From assembly GCA_016871315.1 (NCBI GenBank), contig VFZE01000021.1, forward strand, positions 1-64,000: DNA of 64,000 nt, in the 5' to 3' direction. Shown here piece after piece: positions 45,510-54,533 of this stretch. The translations under genes were made by a program, and so were the position numbers. The notes under the pieces are model-generated. The model was not told where the DNA came from. It was given only the letters and a program-made list of their open reading frames with translations, and did not search any database. Each line of letters begins with the position of its first letter. Within the stretch, counting starts at the first letter, position 1. This DNA is from Acidimicrobiia bacterium (GTDB lineage Bacteria > Acidobacteriota > Terriglobia > Bryobacterales > Bryobacteraceae).

Positions 45510-46544
45510 TTATTTCTTAGGTGACGCCGTCGAGCGGCGTACAATCAATTCTCCGTCGAATTTCTCGACGCCTTCGATGCCGGCCGTTTCGCCGGAAAGC
45601 AAGCCCGCCAGTATCTCCATCGCGCGCCTCCCCATCTGCTCCATCGGCTGGCGCACCGTCGTCAACGGCGGCGAAGCGTAACTGGCGGCGGGAAGATCGT
45701 CGAAGCCCACCACCGAGATCTCCTCCGGAATCCGAATCCCCCGCGCATGGAGGGCGCTCATCGCCCCTAGCGCTGTCTGGTCGTTGTAGCAGAACACCGC
45801 CGTCGGCAACGGCGTCCGCTTCAGGATCCTCTCCATCGCCGCCGCTCCCTCCGCGCAACTCCCATCCCCGCTTTCCATCGCCTCCGCGTGTTCCTTCACG
45901 CCGCGCGATCGAAGCGCCCCGCGGAAACCGGAAAGTCTGTTCTCGTTTGACCGCAGCCCGAACTCATCCCCGATGTACCCGATCCGCGTATGCCCGAGAT
46001 CCAGCAAATGATTGGTGGCCTCCCTCGCCCCATTCCCATCGTCTATGCTCACCGAGTAGGCAAAGTTACCGGGGTTGTGGTTGTTCAGAAACACCACCGG
46101 AATGTTCATCCGCTCCAGCAAATCGGCGTAGTGAGCTCCAACCCGCGATGACGTGACAATAATGCCATCCACCCGCCGCTCCTCAAAACTATGCACCACG
46201 CGCAGCTCGCGCTCGGGTTCCGACTTGGAGTTGGCCAGGAATACCGAATAGCCAAGATGGTTGGCCTTATCCTCGATGCCGCTGACCACTTCGCCGTTGA
46301 ACGGATCGGCGATCGTGGTCACCACGACTCCGATCGTATGCGTGCGCCGGTTGACAAGGCTGCGGGCAACAGCGCTGGCCCGGTAGCCGGATTCGGAGGC
46401 GATCTTCCGGATCTGTTCGGCCGTGGATGGATGAACCAGCGGACTGTTTCTCAAGGCACGCGAGACGGTCGAGTGGCTGACATTGGCGATGCGCGCGATG
46501 TCCTTGATGGAAACAGGCTTGCTCGATGTGTGGGGACGCAACAC
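45510..46544 (-). CDS. LacI-family transcriptional regulator
   Basis: A 344-aa LacI/GalR-type repressor with a GTG start. The helix-turn-helix SIKDIARIANVSHSTVSRAL begins at residue 12 and the hinge helix contains the VARSLVNRR stretch, followed by a periplasmic-binding-protein-like sensor domain ending in PMEQMGRRAMEILAGLL. It heads the inositol operon and most likely controls it in response to an inositol-derived ligand. No clear central-CG operator was found upstream. Confidence 0.93.
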   Translation of the reverse strand: MLRPHTSSKPVSIKDIARIANVSHSTVSRALRNSPLVHPSTAEQIRKIASESGYRASAVARSLVNRRTHTIGVVVTTIADPFNGEVVSGIEDKANHLGYSVFLANSKSEPERELRVVHSFEERRVDGIIVTSSRVGAHYADLLERMNIPVVFLNNHNPGNFAYSVSIDDGNGAREATNHLLDLGHTRIGYIGDEFGLRSNENRLSGFRGALRSRGVKEHAEAMESGDGSCAEGAAAMERILKRTPLPTAVFCYNDQTALGAMSALHARGIRIPEEISVVGFDDLPAASYASPPLTTVRQPMEQMGRRAMEILAGLLSGETAGIEGVEKFDGELIVRRSTASPKK

Positions 46545-46632
46545 GGGCAGTGTCTACTCACTGCACACGTTAACAATCGCCACCTTTGCTGTCAAGCTCT
46601 CCCACCCTCTTCCCGTTTCCCTCGCCCGGCTT

Positions 46633-47835
46633 CTACTGACCTGCCTGCCTCACCGACGAATACCGCTCTGGCAGCGTCGAGAAGAAATCCAGGAACCGCC
46701 AACGTGGCTTCAGCAAGTCTCCCGTCGGTGCATCCACCAGCCACTCCGCAAACCGGTTGTACTCCTTGCCCAGCTCCGTCACTCGTTCCACGCTCCCCCC
46801 GATCAGGATCGCACGGTTCACCGCCCCCGGATCCTCCGGAAACACATGCTCGGCTTCCAGGCTCAGTGCGTTCTCCACGTCGGTCAATGATAACGGCGCC
46901 TTCTTCCGGTAACGGCTCACCAGCAGCGACACCCGATCCTGCATGTCCAGCGTTTCCAGCAGCGTCAGCTTCTCTCGCGCCATGTGCACAGACATCATCT
47001 CCTGCGTGACTACCAGGAAGATCTTCTGCGCCTGGGCCAGCGATTCCACCGTCAGGTCATCCAGCACCCCATTGAAGTCCAGAACTATAGTCTTGTACCG
47101 CCGCCGGCAGAACTCCAGCAGGAACCGCAAATGCGTCGGCTCGAACCGGAACCGCGGGCGCGCTCCGGAACTCCCCAGCACATGCAGTGTCCCCACACGG
47201 TGCGCCAGTTCCGTCCATAATGCTTCATCCAGCTCCGCCGCGCGGTCCAACGCCTCGTGGATCAGGTAGCCTTCCTTCAACTTCAACAGGAACTTGCTCG
47301 TCCCCGCCCCCAAATCAAAATCGGCCAGCAACGTTCGCGTCCCCGGAATCCGCTCCAGCGCCAGCGCCGTCTGCACGGCCGTCGTGGAGCTGCCGGCTCC
47401 CGCTTTCGACGGCAGAAACCCGAAGACGCGGCTCGATGTGTCCGTTACCCCGCCCGCCTGACGAATCGCTTCGCTGACCCGGTCTATCGCTTCATCCAGT
47501 TGCGCTTCCGTGAAGGGAGAGTACAAGTACTCCCGGATTCCCGAGCGCATCAGCTCCGCCATCATGAACTGATCGCGGAACCGGTGCAGCGCCACTACAA
47601 ACGGCGCCGGTTGGAAACGGTTTGCCCTTGCCGCCACCTCCAAACTGTCCATACTCGAGAAAACATCCAGGAAGATCGCCTGCGGTGCATGCGTCGCGAA
47701 CAGGAATCCCAGTTCTTCTTGATCCGGATAGTGGTCCAGGCTGTCCAGCAGGTAGATCCGCGTGGAACTCTCTGCCAGTATCTCCAGTTCCCGCCGCAAC
47801 TGCGCATTCGGCGCGATGATCAGTGACCGGAGCAT
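46633..47835 (-). CDS. CpaE/TadZ-like ATPase with receiver-like N-terminus
   Basis: A 400-aa protein. Residues 1-130 resemble a degenerate receiver domain (MLRSLIIAPNAQLRRELEI, with AIFLDVFSS at the usual phospho-Asp region). Residues 135-370 form a ParA/MinD-type ATPase with VLDFNG near residue 250. The deviant Walker A reads SKAGAGSST, keeping the first Lys but with Ser where the second Lys of KGGxGKST belongs. CpaE/TadZ proteins place Tad pilus machinery at the pole. No other Tad or pilus gene is nearby. It overlaps the GGDEF-like gene by 16 bp. Confidence 0.75.
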   Translation of the reverse strand: MLRSLIIAPNAQLRRELEILAESSTRIYLLDSLDHYPDQEELGFLFATHAPQAIFLDVFSSMDSLEVAARANRFQPAPFVVALHRFRDQFMMAELMRSGIREYLYSPFTEAQLDEAIDRVSEAIRQAGGVTDTSSRVFGFLPSKAGAGSSTTAVQTALALERIPGTRTLLADFDLGAGTSKFLLKLKEGYLIHEALDRAAELDEALWTELAHRVGTLHVLGSSGARPRFRFEPTHLRFLLEFCRRRYKTIVLDFNGVLDDLTVESLAQAQKIFLVVTQEMMSVHMAREKLTLLETLDMQDRVSLLVSRYRKKAPLSLTDVENALSLEAEHVFPEDPGAVNRAILIGGSVERVTELGKEYNRFAEWLVDAPTGDLLKPRWRFLDFFSTLPERYSSVRQAGQ

Positions 47836-48878
47836 GATTCCTCCACCGGCTGCGGCTCCTCGGTCGCCGCATGATGAACATGCTTCAGCTGGCTACGCGC
47901 GCCCCGCGCGATGGCCTCCTCCAGCGACTCCCCCTTCACGAACTCCATCACGTCCGCCACGCAATGCAGCGCGTACTGCACATGGCTTGCCCCCGCCCGG
48001 ATCCGGTATATCCCGCTCATCTCCGTCTGAATTCTGCTCCACCGCTCCGCCAGCGCCATCGCGTCGCCCTCCTGATAGGCCACGAACTCCGGTCCGTGCC
48101 ACCGGTACGCCGGGCAGCTCTCGTCCATCTGATACCGCAGCCTTCGCGCGAATTGCCGCACGATCCCCGATACCGCCTCCATCCCGTGCCGCTCACTGAA
48201 GCTTCCGAATCTCTCGATCCGCAGGTGAATCACGCAGAATGAACGCCCGCTTTCACCGCGCCGCTGGTAGCCCGCCGTTGCCTCCAGCGCGTCCGGTAGA
48301 CCCGTTAATGGATCCAGCGTCTCCATCCAAGCCGTATTCTTGGGCGACGCCGCCGCCAGCCGCCCCACCGCCTGCGGATCCAGCGCCGCCTGATCCTCGC
48401 CGTATCGCTCCAGATTCCGGATTTCATGCTCCAGCTTCACCGATAAGCTCTGGAATCCGCGGCTGCTTGCCAGCCGCTTTAACTTCCGCCCCAGCCCGTG
48501 GAACCGCGCCGGGTGCCACTGCTCGCCAGGGGCCAGTGTTTCCGCCATCACCGCCAGCGCCGCCATCGACTCCTTCATCACCTTGTCGTGTCGCCGCCGG
48601 TGCAGATCCACAACCTGCGCGTAGGCCGACACCTCCGCCGTTAGATCCTTCCGCAGCCGCTGCCAGGAATCCACCGTCATGTCCGGCCGGATGCTCCGTT
48701 GCAGCTTCGTCAGCGCGTCACGGTATTTCTTTCGTTGCTCGTTGTTCGTCTCCGGCGCATGATCGCGCACCGCTTCCAGCAGCGCCTTCAGCGCCGCGGT
48801 GGCATGTTCCGCCGTCCCGGCGCGCACCGCACGAGGTTGTCGTCCAAACAAACCCATAGGCCCGTACTGTTGTCTCAT
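47820..48878 (-). CDS. Degenerate GGDEF-domain protein
   Basis: A 352-aa protein (ATG 48878; an ATG at 48857 and longer upstream starts are also possible). The first half is helical. From about residue 185, DPLTGLPDALEA marks the start of a GGDEF domain, but the signature loop reads YRWHGPEFVAY instead of GG(D/E)EF, so diguanylate cyclase activity is doubtful. No RxxD inhibitory site is evident. It precedes and overlaps the CpaE-like gene, so a signalling rather than enzymatic role, perhaps in placing a surface structure, is plausible. Confidence 0.72.
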   Translation of the reverse strand: MRQQYGPMGLFGRQPRAVRAGTAEHATAALKALLEAVRDHAPETNNEQRKKYRDALTKLQRSIRPDMTVDSWQRLRKDLTAEVSAYAQVVDLHRRRHDKVMKESMAALAVMAETLAPGEQWHPARFHGLGRKLKRLASSRGFQSLSVKLEHEIRNLERYGEDQAALDPQAVGRLAAASPKNTAWMETLDPLTGLPDALEATAGYQRRGESGRSFCVIHLRIERFGSFSERHGMEAVSGIVRQFARRLRYQMDESCPAYRWHGPEFVAYQEGDAMALAERWSRIQTEMSGIYRIRAGASHVQYALHCVADVMEFVKGESLEEAIARGARSQLKHVHHAATEEPQPVEESCSGH

Positions 48879-48984
48879 CGGTGAGAAAGGGAATTGTCTA
48901 CATATTCCCTTCGTTTCGAAGGCGATAGACTCCACACCAGCTTCCTCCCAGAGCATGCCGATTCTGAATTGATTTGGGAGTCTC

Positions 48985-49951
48985 ATGCGCCTCTTTTTCT
49001 CCTCAGTCCTCCAAACAAGCCCTGCTTGGCTTGCTGCATCTTTTGGGCGGCTTCTGGTTTACACGGGCGAGTACCGGTTTGAGTGCAGCTGCGAGCCGCG
49101 TGCTGCGGGGTTTGAGTTGCGGGTGCCGATTGTGATCGCGGTGAGCGCGGGAGACCGGCTGGCGCGGCTGTCGCAGACGGGAATGAGTTTCACGGCGGTG
49201 GCGGGCGGGCGCGGGATGGCAGAGCAGAGCTTCCATGGGCAGACGGTGGGGAGGACGGGGTTCGACTGGACGGCAACGGCGGCGGTGGAGCCGGGACTGC
49301 CGCGGTGGATCAACCTTTCGCGCAGCTCGGGGACGAGCCGTCCAGGGAGTCCGGCGGGCGAGTTTTCAGCGAGGTTCACCGGTGGCGCCGGGCGTATACA
49401 AGCAGACGGTGCGGAGCAGCCTGGTGCAGACGAACGGGCACATGACGCGGCGGGAGAGACGGGAGTACATGGTGCTGCCGTCGGCGAACAGGACGGAGAA
49501 GAGGCTTACGGCGTTCGAGGGGGAGTACCGCAAGGGCGGCAAGTTGATTCCTTATTCAGAGCCGGGTTTCACTTATAAGGGAATGGATATCGACGGAAAA
49601 GTGATCAACGATCTGACGGAGGACTTAGTAAATGAGAGGGAGTCAATGGACGGAATTCCGCACTCGCTATTTCCGCTGCGGAGCAAGGAACTTGGGAGTT
49701 ACCGGTTCGCCCTGAAGGGGGAGGTGGAGCACAAAGGACGGCGGGCCTATCAGATTGCGTTCGAACCGGCCAAGTCGTGCCCGCACGATTGCCCATCGTG
49801 GAAGTGAGAGGCGTGGATTGATGCGGAGGAACTGCAACCGGTTTATAAGCGGACGATCACGATGTCGCTGGAGAGTTCCGATTTCCGGAAGACGGGAGCC
49901 GATTCGACGATCAAGTATGAGCTACCGGATCCGGTGGTCGGTGAACGATAG
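48985..49951 (+). pseudogene. Mosaic pseudogene from two or more acidobacterial exported-protein genes
   Basis: From 48985 one frame reads a plausible exported domain (GEYRFECSCEPRAAGFELRV onward) to about 49380. The coherent sequence then jumps to another frame, GVYKQTVRSSLVQTNGHMTR, through PSANRTEKRL and MDIDGKVINDL to CPSWK, where it meets TGA at 49806-49808. The same frame continues EAWIDAEELQPVYKRTITMS and ends at TAG 49951. The second part resembles a family of about 300-400-aa exported acidobacterial proteins, with a block missing between DAEELQPV and YKRTITM. So at least one frameshifting join, one nonsense codon and one internal deletion are present. Confidence 0.6.
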
Positions 49952-50857
49952 GTGGGGAGCGGGTGAGCCTCGGGGCATGTGGCAGGAGATGCAATCGGGG
50001 CGGCCGGGTTCTTCGTGCTGGTTGTGGCAGGTGAGACAGCGGGAGTTGTAGAAGTCCTTGTCGCGGAGCAGGGAATCGTGCGGGTCGTGGCAGGTGAGGC
50101 AGCTGAGTTTTGCGGAGACTTGAAAGCAGCGGCTGGCCATGAGGCCGACGGGTTGGAAGCGGACCGAGAGTGGATCGTCGAGTTCGGGGGTGGGGGAGGC
50201 GTCGCGGGCAGGAGGGGTGCGATGGCACTCGCCGCAGACTTGCACGCTGGCGCGTGCGGAGAAGCGGCCGGAGTTGAGCAGGGATCTCCCCAGTGTCTCG
50301 GTTCTTCCTGCTTTCGCGGCGGCGATGTGATCGGAGCCGGGGCCATGGCAGCGCTCGCACTTGACGCCCGGTTCGATGCGGGAAAGATCGACGCCTTGCG
50401 CGGTGGCGCGGGTGCGGGCGGCGTGGCAGTTGAAGCAGCGGGCGATGGTTGGCGGGTCCTGGATGATGCCGAGGGCGTCGGAGGCGTTGACGATTTGGCG
50501 GCCGAAGTGGCCGGGAGTGAGGCTGAGGCGGGAAGAGGCGGTGTAGAGGCTGATGCGGTGTTCGATCCAGTTGGCGGCGTTGCGGCCGACGCCGGTGTAG
50601 GCTTGGGTTCCGGAGCCGAAGCTCCATTCCAGTTGCATGGACGCGGATTCGGCTTCGACGGAATCAGGAGAGTAGGTGAGGCGGAAGGGGCCGGTGGTGA
50701 TGGAGCCTTTGAGGCGCGCGGCGAGCGGGGAACCGGCGTACGGACGCAGGGCGTTGGCGTGCGCGGAGCGGGCCTGCTTGTCGAAGATGCCGCGATGACA
50801 ATCGGCGCAGGCATCGGAGCCGGTGAAGGTAGCCAGCAGGAGGAAGGCGAGCATCAA
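49922..50857 (-). CDS. Heptaheme c-type cytochrome
   Basis: A 311-aa exported protein with a short hydrophobic leader and seven CxxCH haem-binding motifs in order: CADCH, CFNCH, CERCH, CGECH, CLTCH, CLTCH and CISCH. The layout resembles cytochrome c554-like multihaem proteins that often accompany TPR proteins in acidobacteria. It is likely periplasmic and involved in electron transfer. Its start overlaps the TPR gene's stop by 4 bp. Its 3' end overlaps the tail of the convergent pseudogene. Confidence 0.87.
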   Translation of the reverse strand: MMLAFLLLATFTGSDACADCHRGIFDKQARSAHANALRPYAGSPLAARLKGSITTGPFRLTYSPDSVEAESASMQLEWSFGSGTQAYTGVGRNAANWIEHRISLYTASSRLSLTPGHFGRQIVNASDALGIIQDPPTIARCFNCHAARTRATAQGVDLSRIEPGVKCERCHGPGSDHIAAAKAGRTETLGRSLLNSGRFSARASVQVCGECHRTPPARDASPTPELDDPLSVRFQPVGLMASRCFQVSAKLSCLTCHDPHDSLLRDKDFYNSRCLTCHNQHEEPGRPDCISCHMPRGSPAPHLSFTDHRIR

Positions 50858-51963
50858 CGCTCCGGGCCGAGCACGAGCTGGTTCTCGAGCGCCTCCTGCT
50901 GCTGCTTGAGGCGCGACTGCTGAAGGCGGCGGACTTCTGCGAAAGCGGCCTTGGCTTTTTCTGGCTGTCCGGCGGCCTGATAAGCACGGCCGAGCAGCAG
51001 CTGGATGGCGTCGGCTTCGGGCGCGAATTTGGCGGCGGATTCCAGGCGCGGGATGGCGGCGGCGGGACGGCTTTCGCGGAGGTCGATCTTCGCAAGTGCA
51101 TAATGGGGGCCGGGGTTGCGTGCGCGGAGCTGAAGCGAGCGTTCCAAGAGCGACTTGGCTTGGGCGGTGCGGCCGGTGCGGTCATAGAGAGCGCCGAGTT
51201 GGTAGCAGACTTCGGCGTTGTGAGGGGAGAGCTTCAGGGCCTGCTGGAGATGATGAATGGCGGGCTCATCCTGGTTGCGGAACAGGTAGAGACGGCCCAG
51301 GGCGGCCCAGGCGGCGGCGTTGGCGGGATCGCTTTTGAGGGAGGTTTCGAAGAGGGACTTGGCTTCCTCATAGCGTTCACGGCGGAATTCGATGAGGCCC
51401 TCGATGAGGCGGGCTTGGCCGGGGTGGGAGTCGAGGCGGCGGAGGAGGGCGGCGCCTTTTTCCGCGTCGCCGGCGCGGGCGTGGGCGTAGGCGAGGGAGA
51501 AAACGGCGCTGGCTTGGGAGGGCGCGTCGCGGAGGACGGTTTCCAGTTCGGTGATGGCCTGTTTTAGCTCGCCTGTTTCGACCAAGGCGATGCCAAGCAG
51601 CTCGCGCGCGCGGGTCTCCTTGGGGTGGCTCTTTAGGAAGGTGCGGAAACCGGCGAGCGCCTGAGGGTAGTTGCCTGCGCGCAGGTGCGCGACGGCGAGA
51701 TTGAAGTGAATGGGGGTGAGCGACGGGTTGGCTTTCAGGGCCTTTTGATAGAGCGTTACCGCTTCAGAGAATTCGCCACGGCGGGAGTGAATGGCGGCCA
51801 GGTTGCTGAGAGCTTCGGCGGAGGCGGGATGGGCTTTCAGATGCTGGCGGAAGAGCGATTCGGCGCGGGCGAAGTCGCCGGCTTCGAACGCCTTCTGGCC
51901 GCTGGAAAGCAGATCTTGGGCAGAGGCGGCCAAGAGGGTGAAGGCAAGAGCCACCGGGAACAT
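50854..51963 (-). CDS. Exported tetratricopeptide-repeat protein
   Basis: A 369-aa protein from the ATG at 51963, which gives a signal peptide (MFPVALAFTLLAASAQ). At least eight TPR units follow, for example AEALSNLAAIHSRRGEFSEA and AAWAALGRLYLFRNQDEPA. The TPR superhelix is a protein-interaction scaffold, and its coupling (4-bp overlap) to the heptaheme cytochrome suggests the two work together in the periplasm. It starts 62 bp downstream of the carboxylase gene's stop. Confidence 0.85.
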   Translation of the reverse strand: MFPVALAFTLLAASAQDLLSSGQKAFEAGDFARAESLFRQHLKAHPASAEALSNLAAIHSRRGEFSEAVTLYQKALKANPSLTPIHFNLAVAHLRAGNYPQALAGFRTFLKSHPKETRARELLGIALVETGELKQAITELETVLRDAPSQASAVFSLAYAHARAGDAEKGAALLRRLDSHPGQARLIEGLIEFRRERYEEAKSLFETSLKSDPANAAAWAALGRLYLFRNQDEPAIHHLQQALKLSPHNAEVCYQLGALYDRTGRTAQAKSLLERSLQLRARNPGPHYALAKIDLRESRPAAAIPRLESAAKFAPEADAIQLLLGRAYQAAGQPEKAKAAFAEVRRLQQSRLKQQQEALENQLVLGPER

Positions 51964-52024
51964 CGTGCCCAGTATGCCATGCGAGGAAGCCTCCAGAAGG
52001 AGAGTCCTTGACAGGGGCGGTTGT

Positions 52025-53572
52025 CTAAAGCGGAATGTTCCCGTGCTTCTTACGTGGATTCGAGGCAACCTTGTTGGCCAGCATGCGCAGCGCCCCGATC
52101 AGCCTCGCACGGGTCTCCCGCGGCTCGATGACATCGTCAATGTATCCTCGCTCGGCGGCGATGAAGGGGGAGGCGAAGCGCTCACGGAACTCTTCAATCT
52201 TCTCTTTGCGGGCGGCGTCCGGATCACTGGCAGCGGCCAGTTCCCGGCGATAGATGATGTTGACGGCTCCGTCGGCGCCCATGACGGCGATCTCGGCTGT
52301 GGGGTAAGCGAAGTTGACGTCGGTGCGGATATGCTTGGAACCCATGACGCAGTAGGCGCCGCCATAGGCTTTGCGCGTGATGACGGTGATCTTGGCAACG
52401 GTGGCCTCGGCGTAGGCGTAGAGGAGCTTTGCGCCATGGCGGATGATACCGCCGAACTCCTGGTCCGTGCCGGGAAGGAAGCCCGGGACATCCTCGAAGG
52501 TGATGATGGGGATGTTGAAGGCGTCGCAGAAGCGGACAAAGCGCGCGCCTTTGACCGAGGAATTGATGTCGAGACATCCGGCCAGGTGCGCGGGCTGGTT
52601 GGCGACGATGCCGGCCGAAGTCCCACCCAGGTGCGCAAAGCCCGTAACAATGTTGCGCGCGTAATGTTCGTGCACTTCGAAGAATTCTCCATCGTCCACC
52701 ACGCGCGTGATGATGTCCTTGATGTTGTAAGGCTGGTTGGGCTGTTCCGGAACGACCGTATCGAGCGAGGCGTCTTCGCGGCCGGCCGGGTCTGAGGTTT
52801 CCCGGCGCGGCGGATCGTCGAGATTGTTCTGCGGAATGTAGGTCATCAGGCGGCGGATGCGGCGGAGGCAATCGGCGTCGTCGGCTGCCAGGAAGTGCGC
52901 CACACCGGAAGTATCGTTATGCGTCTGCGCGCCGCCCAATTGTTCCTTGGTCACCTCTTCATGCGTGACGGTTCGGATAACGTCGGGTCCCGTCACGAAC
53001 ATGTAGCTGGTGTTCTGCACCATGAAGATGAAGTCGGTGATGGCGGGCGAATAGACGGCGCCGCCGGCGCAGGGGCCGAGAATCGCGGAGATCTGCGGAA
53101 TGACGCCGCTCGCGAGGGTGTTGCGGAGGAAGATGTCGGCGTAGCCGCCGAGCGAGACCACACCTTCTTGAATGCGCGCGCCGCCGGAATCATTCAGCCC
53201 GATGACGGGTGCGCCGTTCTGCATTGCCAGATCCATGATCTTGCAGATCTTCTGGGCGTTCGATTCCGACAGCGAGCCTCCGAAAACGGTGAAGTCCTGG
53301 GCGAAGACATAGACGAGGCGTCCGTGAATGTAGCCGTAGCCGGTGACGAACCCGTCGCCGTCGATCACCTGATCCTGCATGCCAAAGTCGCGGCAGCGGT
53401 GGCGGACGAGTTTGTCCATTTCCTCGAAGGTGCCTTCATCAAGCAGCAAGTGAATGCGCTCGCGCGCGGAAAGCTTGCCTTCGGCGTGCTGGCGCGCGGT
53501 GCGCTCGGCTCCGCCGCCGGCTTCAGCGGAGGCATGTCGCCGGCGAAGCTCATCCAATCGGGAGGTGGACAT
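52025..53572 (-). CDS. pccB: Acyl-CoA (propionyl-CoA type) carboxylase, carboxyltransferase beta subunit
   Basis: A 515-aa biotin-dependent carboxyltransferase of PccB/AccD5 type. It begins with the helical [15 protein letters not shown] segment, has the crotonase-fold [14 protein letters not shown] near residue 123 and [17 protein letters not shown] near 165, and a C-terminal half with [13 protein letters not shown] and [13 protein letters not shown]. It carboxylates acyl-CoA (usually propionyl-CoA to methylmalonyl-CoA) with a biotinylated alpha subunit not found here. This could be linked to propionyl-CoA made by IolA-type enzymes, but that is inference. Confidence 0.9.
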   Translation of the reverse strand: MSTSRLDELRRRHASAEAGGGAERTARQHAEGKLSARERIHLLLDEGTFEEMDKLVRHRCRDFGMQDQVIDGDGFVTGYGYIHGRLVYVFAQDFTVFGGSLSESNAQKICKIMDLAMQNGAPVIGLNDSGGARIQEGVVSLGGYADIFLRNTLASGVIPQISAILGPCAGGAVYSPAITDFIFMVQNTSYMFVTGPDVIRTVTHEEVTKEQLGGAQTHNDTSGVAHFLAADDADCLRRIRRLMTYIPQNNLDDPPRRETSDPAGREDASLDTVVPEQPNQPYNIKDIITRVVDDGEFFEVHEHYARNIVTGFAHLGGTSAGIVANQPAHLAGCLDINSSVKGARFVRFCDAFNIPIITFEDVPGFLPGTDQEFGGIIRHGAKLLYAYAEATVAKITVITRKAYGGAYCVMGSKHIRTDVNFAYPTAEIAVMGADGAVNIIYRRELAAASDPDAARKEKIEEFRERFASPFIAAERGYIDDVIEPRETRARLIGALRMLANKVASNPRKKHGNIPL

Positions 53573-53600
53573 AAGAGCAAGGTAGCAGAAGGCGGGGGTC

Positions 53601-54533
53601 TCAGCCCGGGGTGCGGTAGCCGGATCGTGCGCGCACCACGGCTCTGGGGTGTTTCTGCCGCGCTTGCGGTGTGAGCTGAACCTCGATGCGGCGAAGCTGG
53701 TCCGGTGAACCCGATGGTGCGCGATAGTGCAGGCTGTAGCGGGTGCGGATGCGCGCGATCATCTCGCGGAACGTATCCCCTGCGCGTTCGGCGCGCAGCA
53801 CCTCTCCGCCGGTTTCCTTGGCGAGGCGGAAAACGTCGGATGGAGTGAAATCGGGATTCACGTAGATGCCCGGCCTCATGGGGGCAGGCGGCTTTGCGCC
53901 GGGCGTGACGATGGCGTTCAGCACGGCGTCGGCTTCAAACAACCGGGCCAGCACCGCCTCATCAGGCGCCTGATAGTTGAGACTGCTGTTGTCGGTGAGA
54001 ATGACGATGGCGCGCCGGCCGGGCTTGGATTCGGCCTGTTTGTGCAGATAGGAAGCGGCTGTGATGAGCGAGGAGTTGATGGCAGTACCGCTGCCGACAC
54101 CGCGCTCGACAACCGAATCGCCGATGGCGTCGGCGGCAAAGTCGAGATCAGTGGTGAACTCCTGGGAGATTTTCACGTCGCGGCCAAAGAAGAGCACGGC
54201 AACGCGATCTTCCGGACCGAGGGAAGAAAGAGCGCGGCGGGCAACGGTGGCCATTTCGGTGAGCCGCTTCTTCATGCTGCCGCTCACGTCGAGCAGCAGC
54301 ACGAGCCAGAGTGGTTCCGAGTCGCGGGCGAAGTACTGAACCGCCTGCGGCGCCCCTTCGTCGAGCACAACGAAGTCCTCACGCTGAAGGCCGCTGATGA
54401 CGCGCTGTCCCTCCACCACCTGTGCGTCGACGCGGACAAGAGAGACGCCGCTGCGGAATACGGGATCCTCCGCCTGCTGCTGGCCGAAAGCAACCGAAGC
54501 CAGTAGGATGAAAAGCGTCCCCATGAGAAACAT
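53601..54533 (-). CDS. VWFA-domain protein (acidobacterial VWFA-related family)
   Basis: A 310-aa exported protein: signal peptide (cleavage near residue 18, after VAFG), a short beta region with [21 protein letters not shown], then a von Willebrand A domain with a MIDAS-like D-V-S-G-S (LLLDVSGSM near residue 84) and a Thr/Asp further on. Such proteins bind other proteins in a metal-dependent way. Its first codons overlap the start of selB on the other strand; an alternative ATG at 54524 overlaps the selB ATG itself. Confidence 0.85.
   Translation of the reverse strand: MFLMGTLFILLASVAFGQQQAEDPVFRSGVSLVRVDAQVVEGQRVISGLQREDFVVLDEGAPQAVQYFARDSEPLWLVLLLDVSGSMKKRLTEMATVARRALSSLGPEDRVAVLFFGRDVKISQEFTTDLDFAADAIGDSVVERGVGSGTAINSSLITAASYLHKQAESKPGRRAIVILTDNSSLNYQAPDEAVLARLFEADAVLNAIVTPGAKPPAPMRPGIYVNPDFTPSDVFRLAKETGGEVLRAERAGDTFREMIARIRTRYSLHYRAPSGSPDQLRRIEVQLTPQARQKHPRAVVRARSGYRTPG

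Noticed and set aside
46545-46632. GTTAAC palindrome (46569-46574) as the operator of the LacI-type regulator
   Set aside because: Only six bases are symmetric, and it lacks the extended central-CG palindrome expected of LacI-family sites, so support is too weak.
49806-49808. In-frame TGA in the 49-50 kb pseudogene read as a second selenocysteine codon
   Set aside because: No hairpin with a suitable loop is evident downstream, the residue is not at a redox or metal site (related proteins appear to carry Gly there, from memory), and the gene shows other damage, so a nonsense mutation is simpler.
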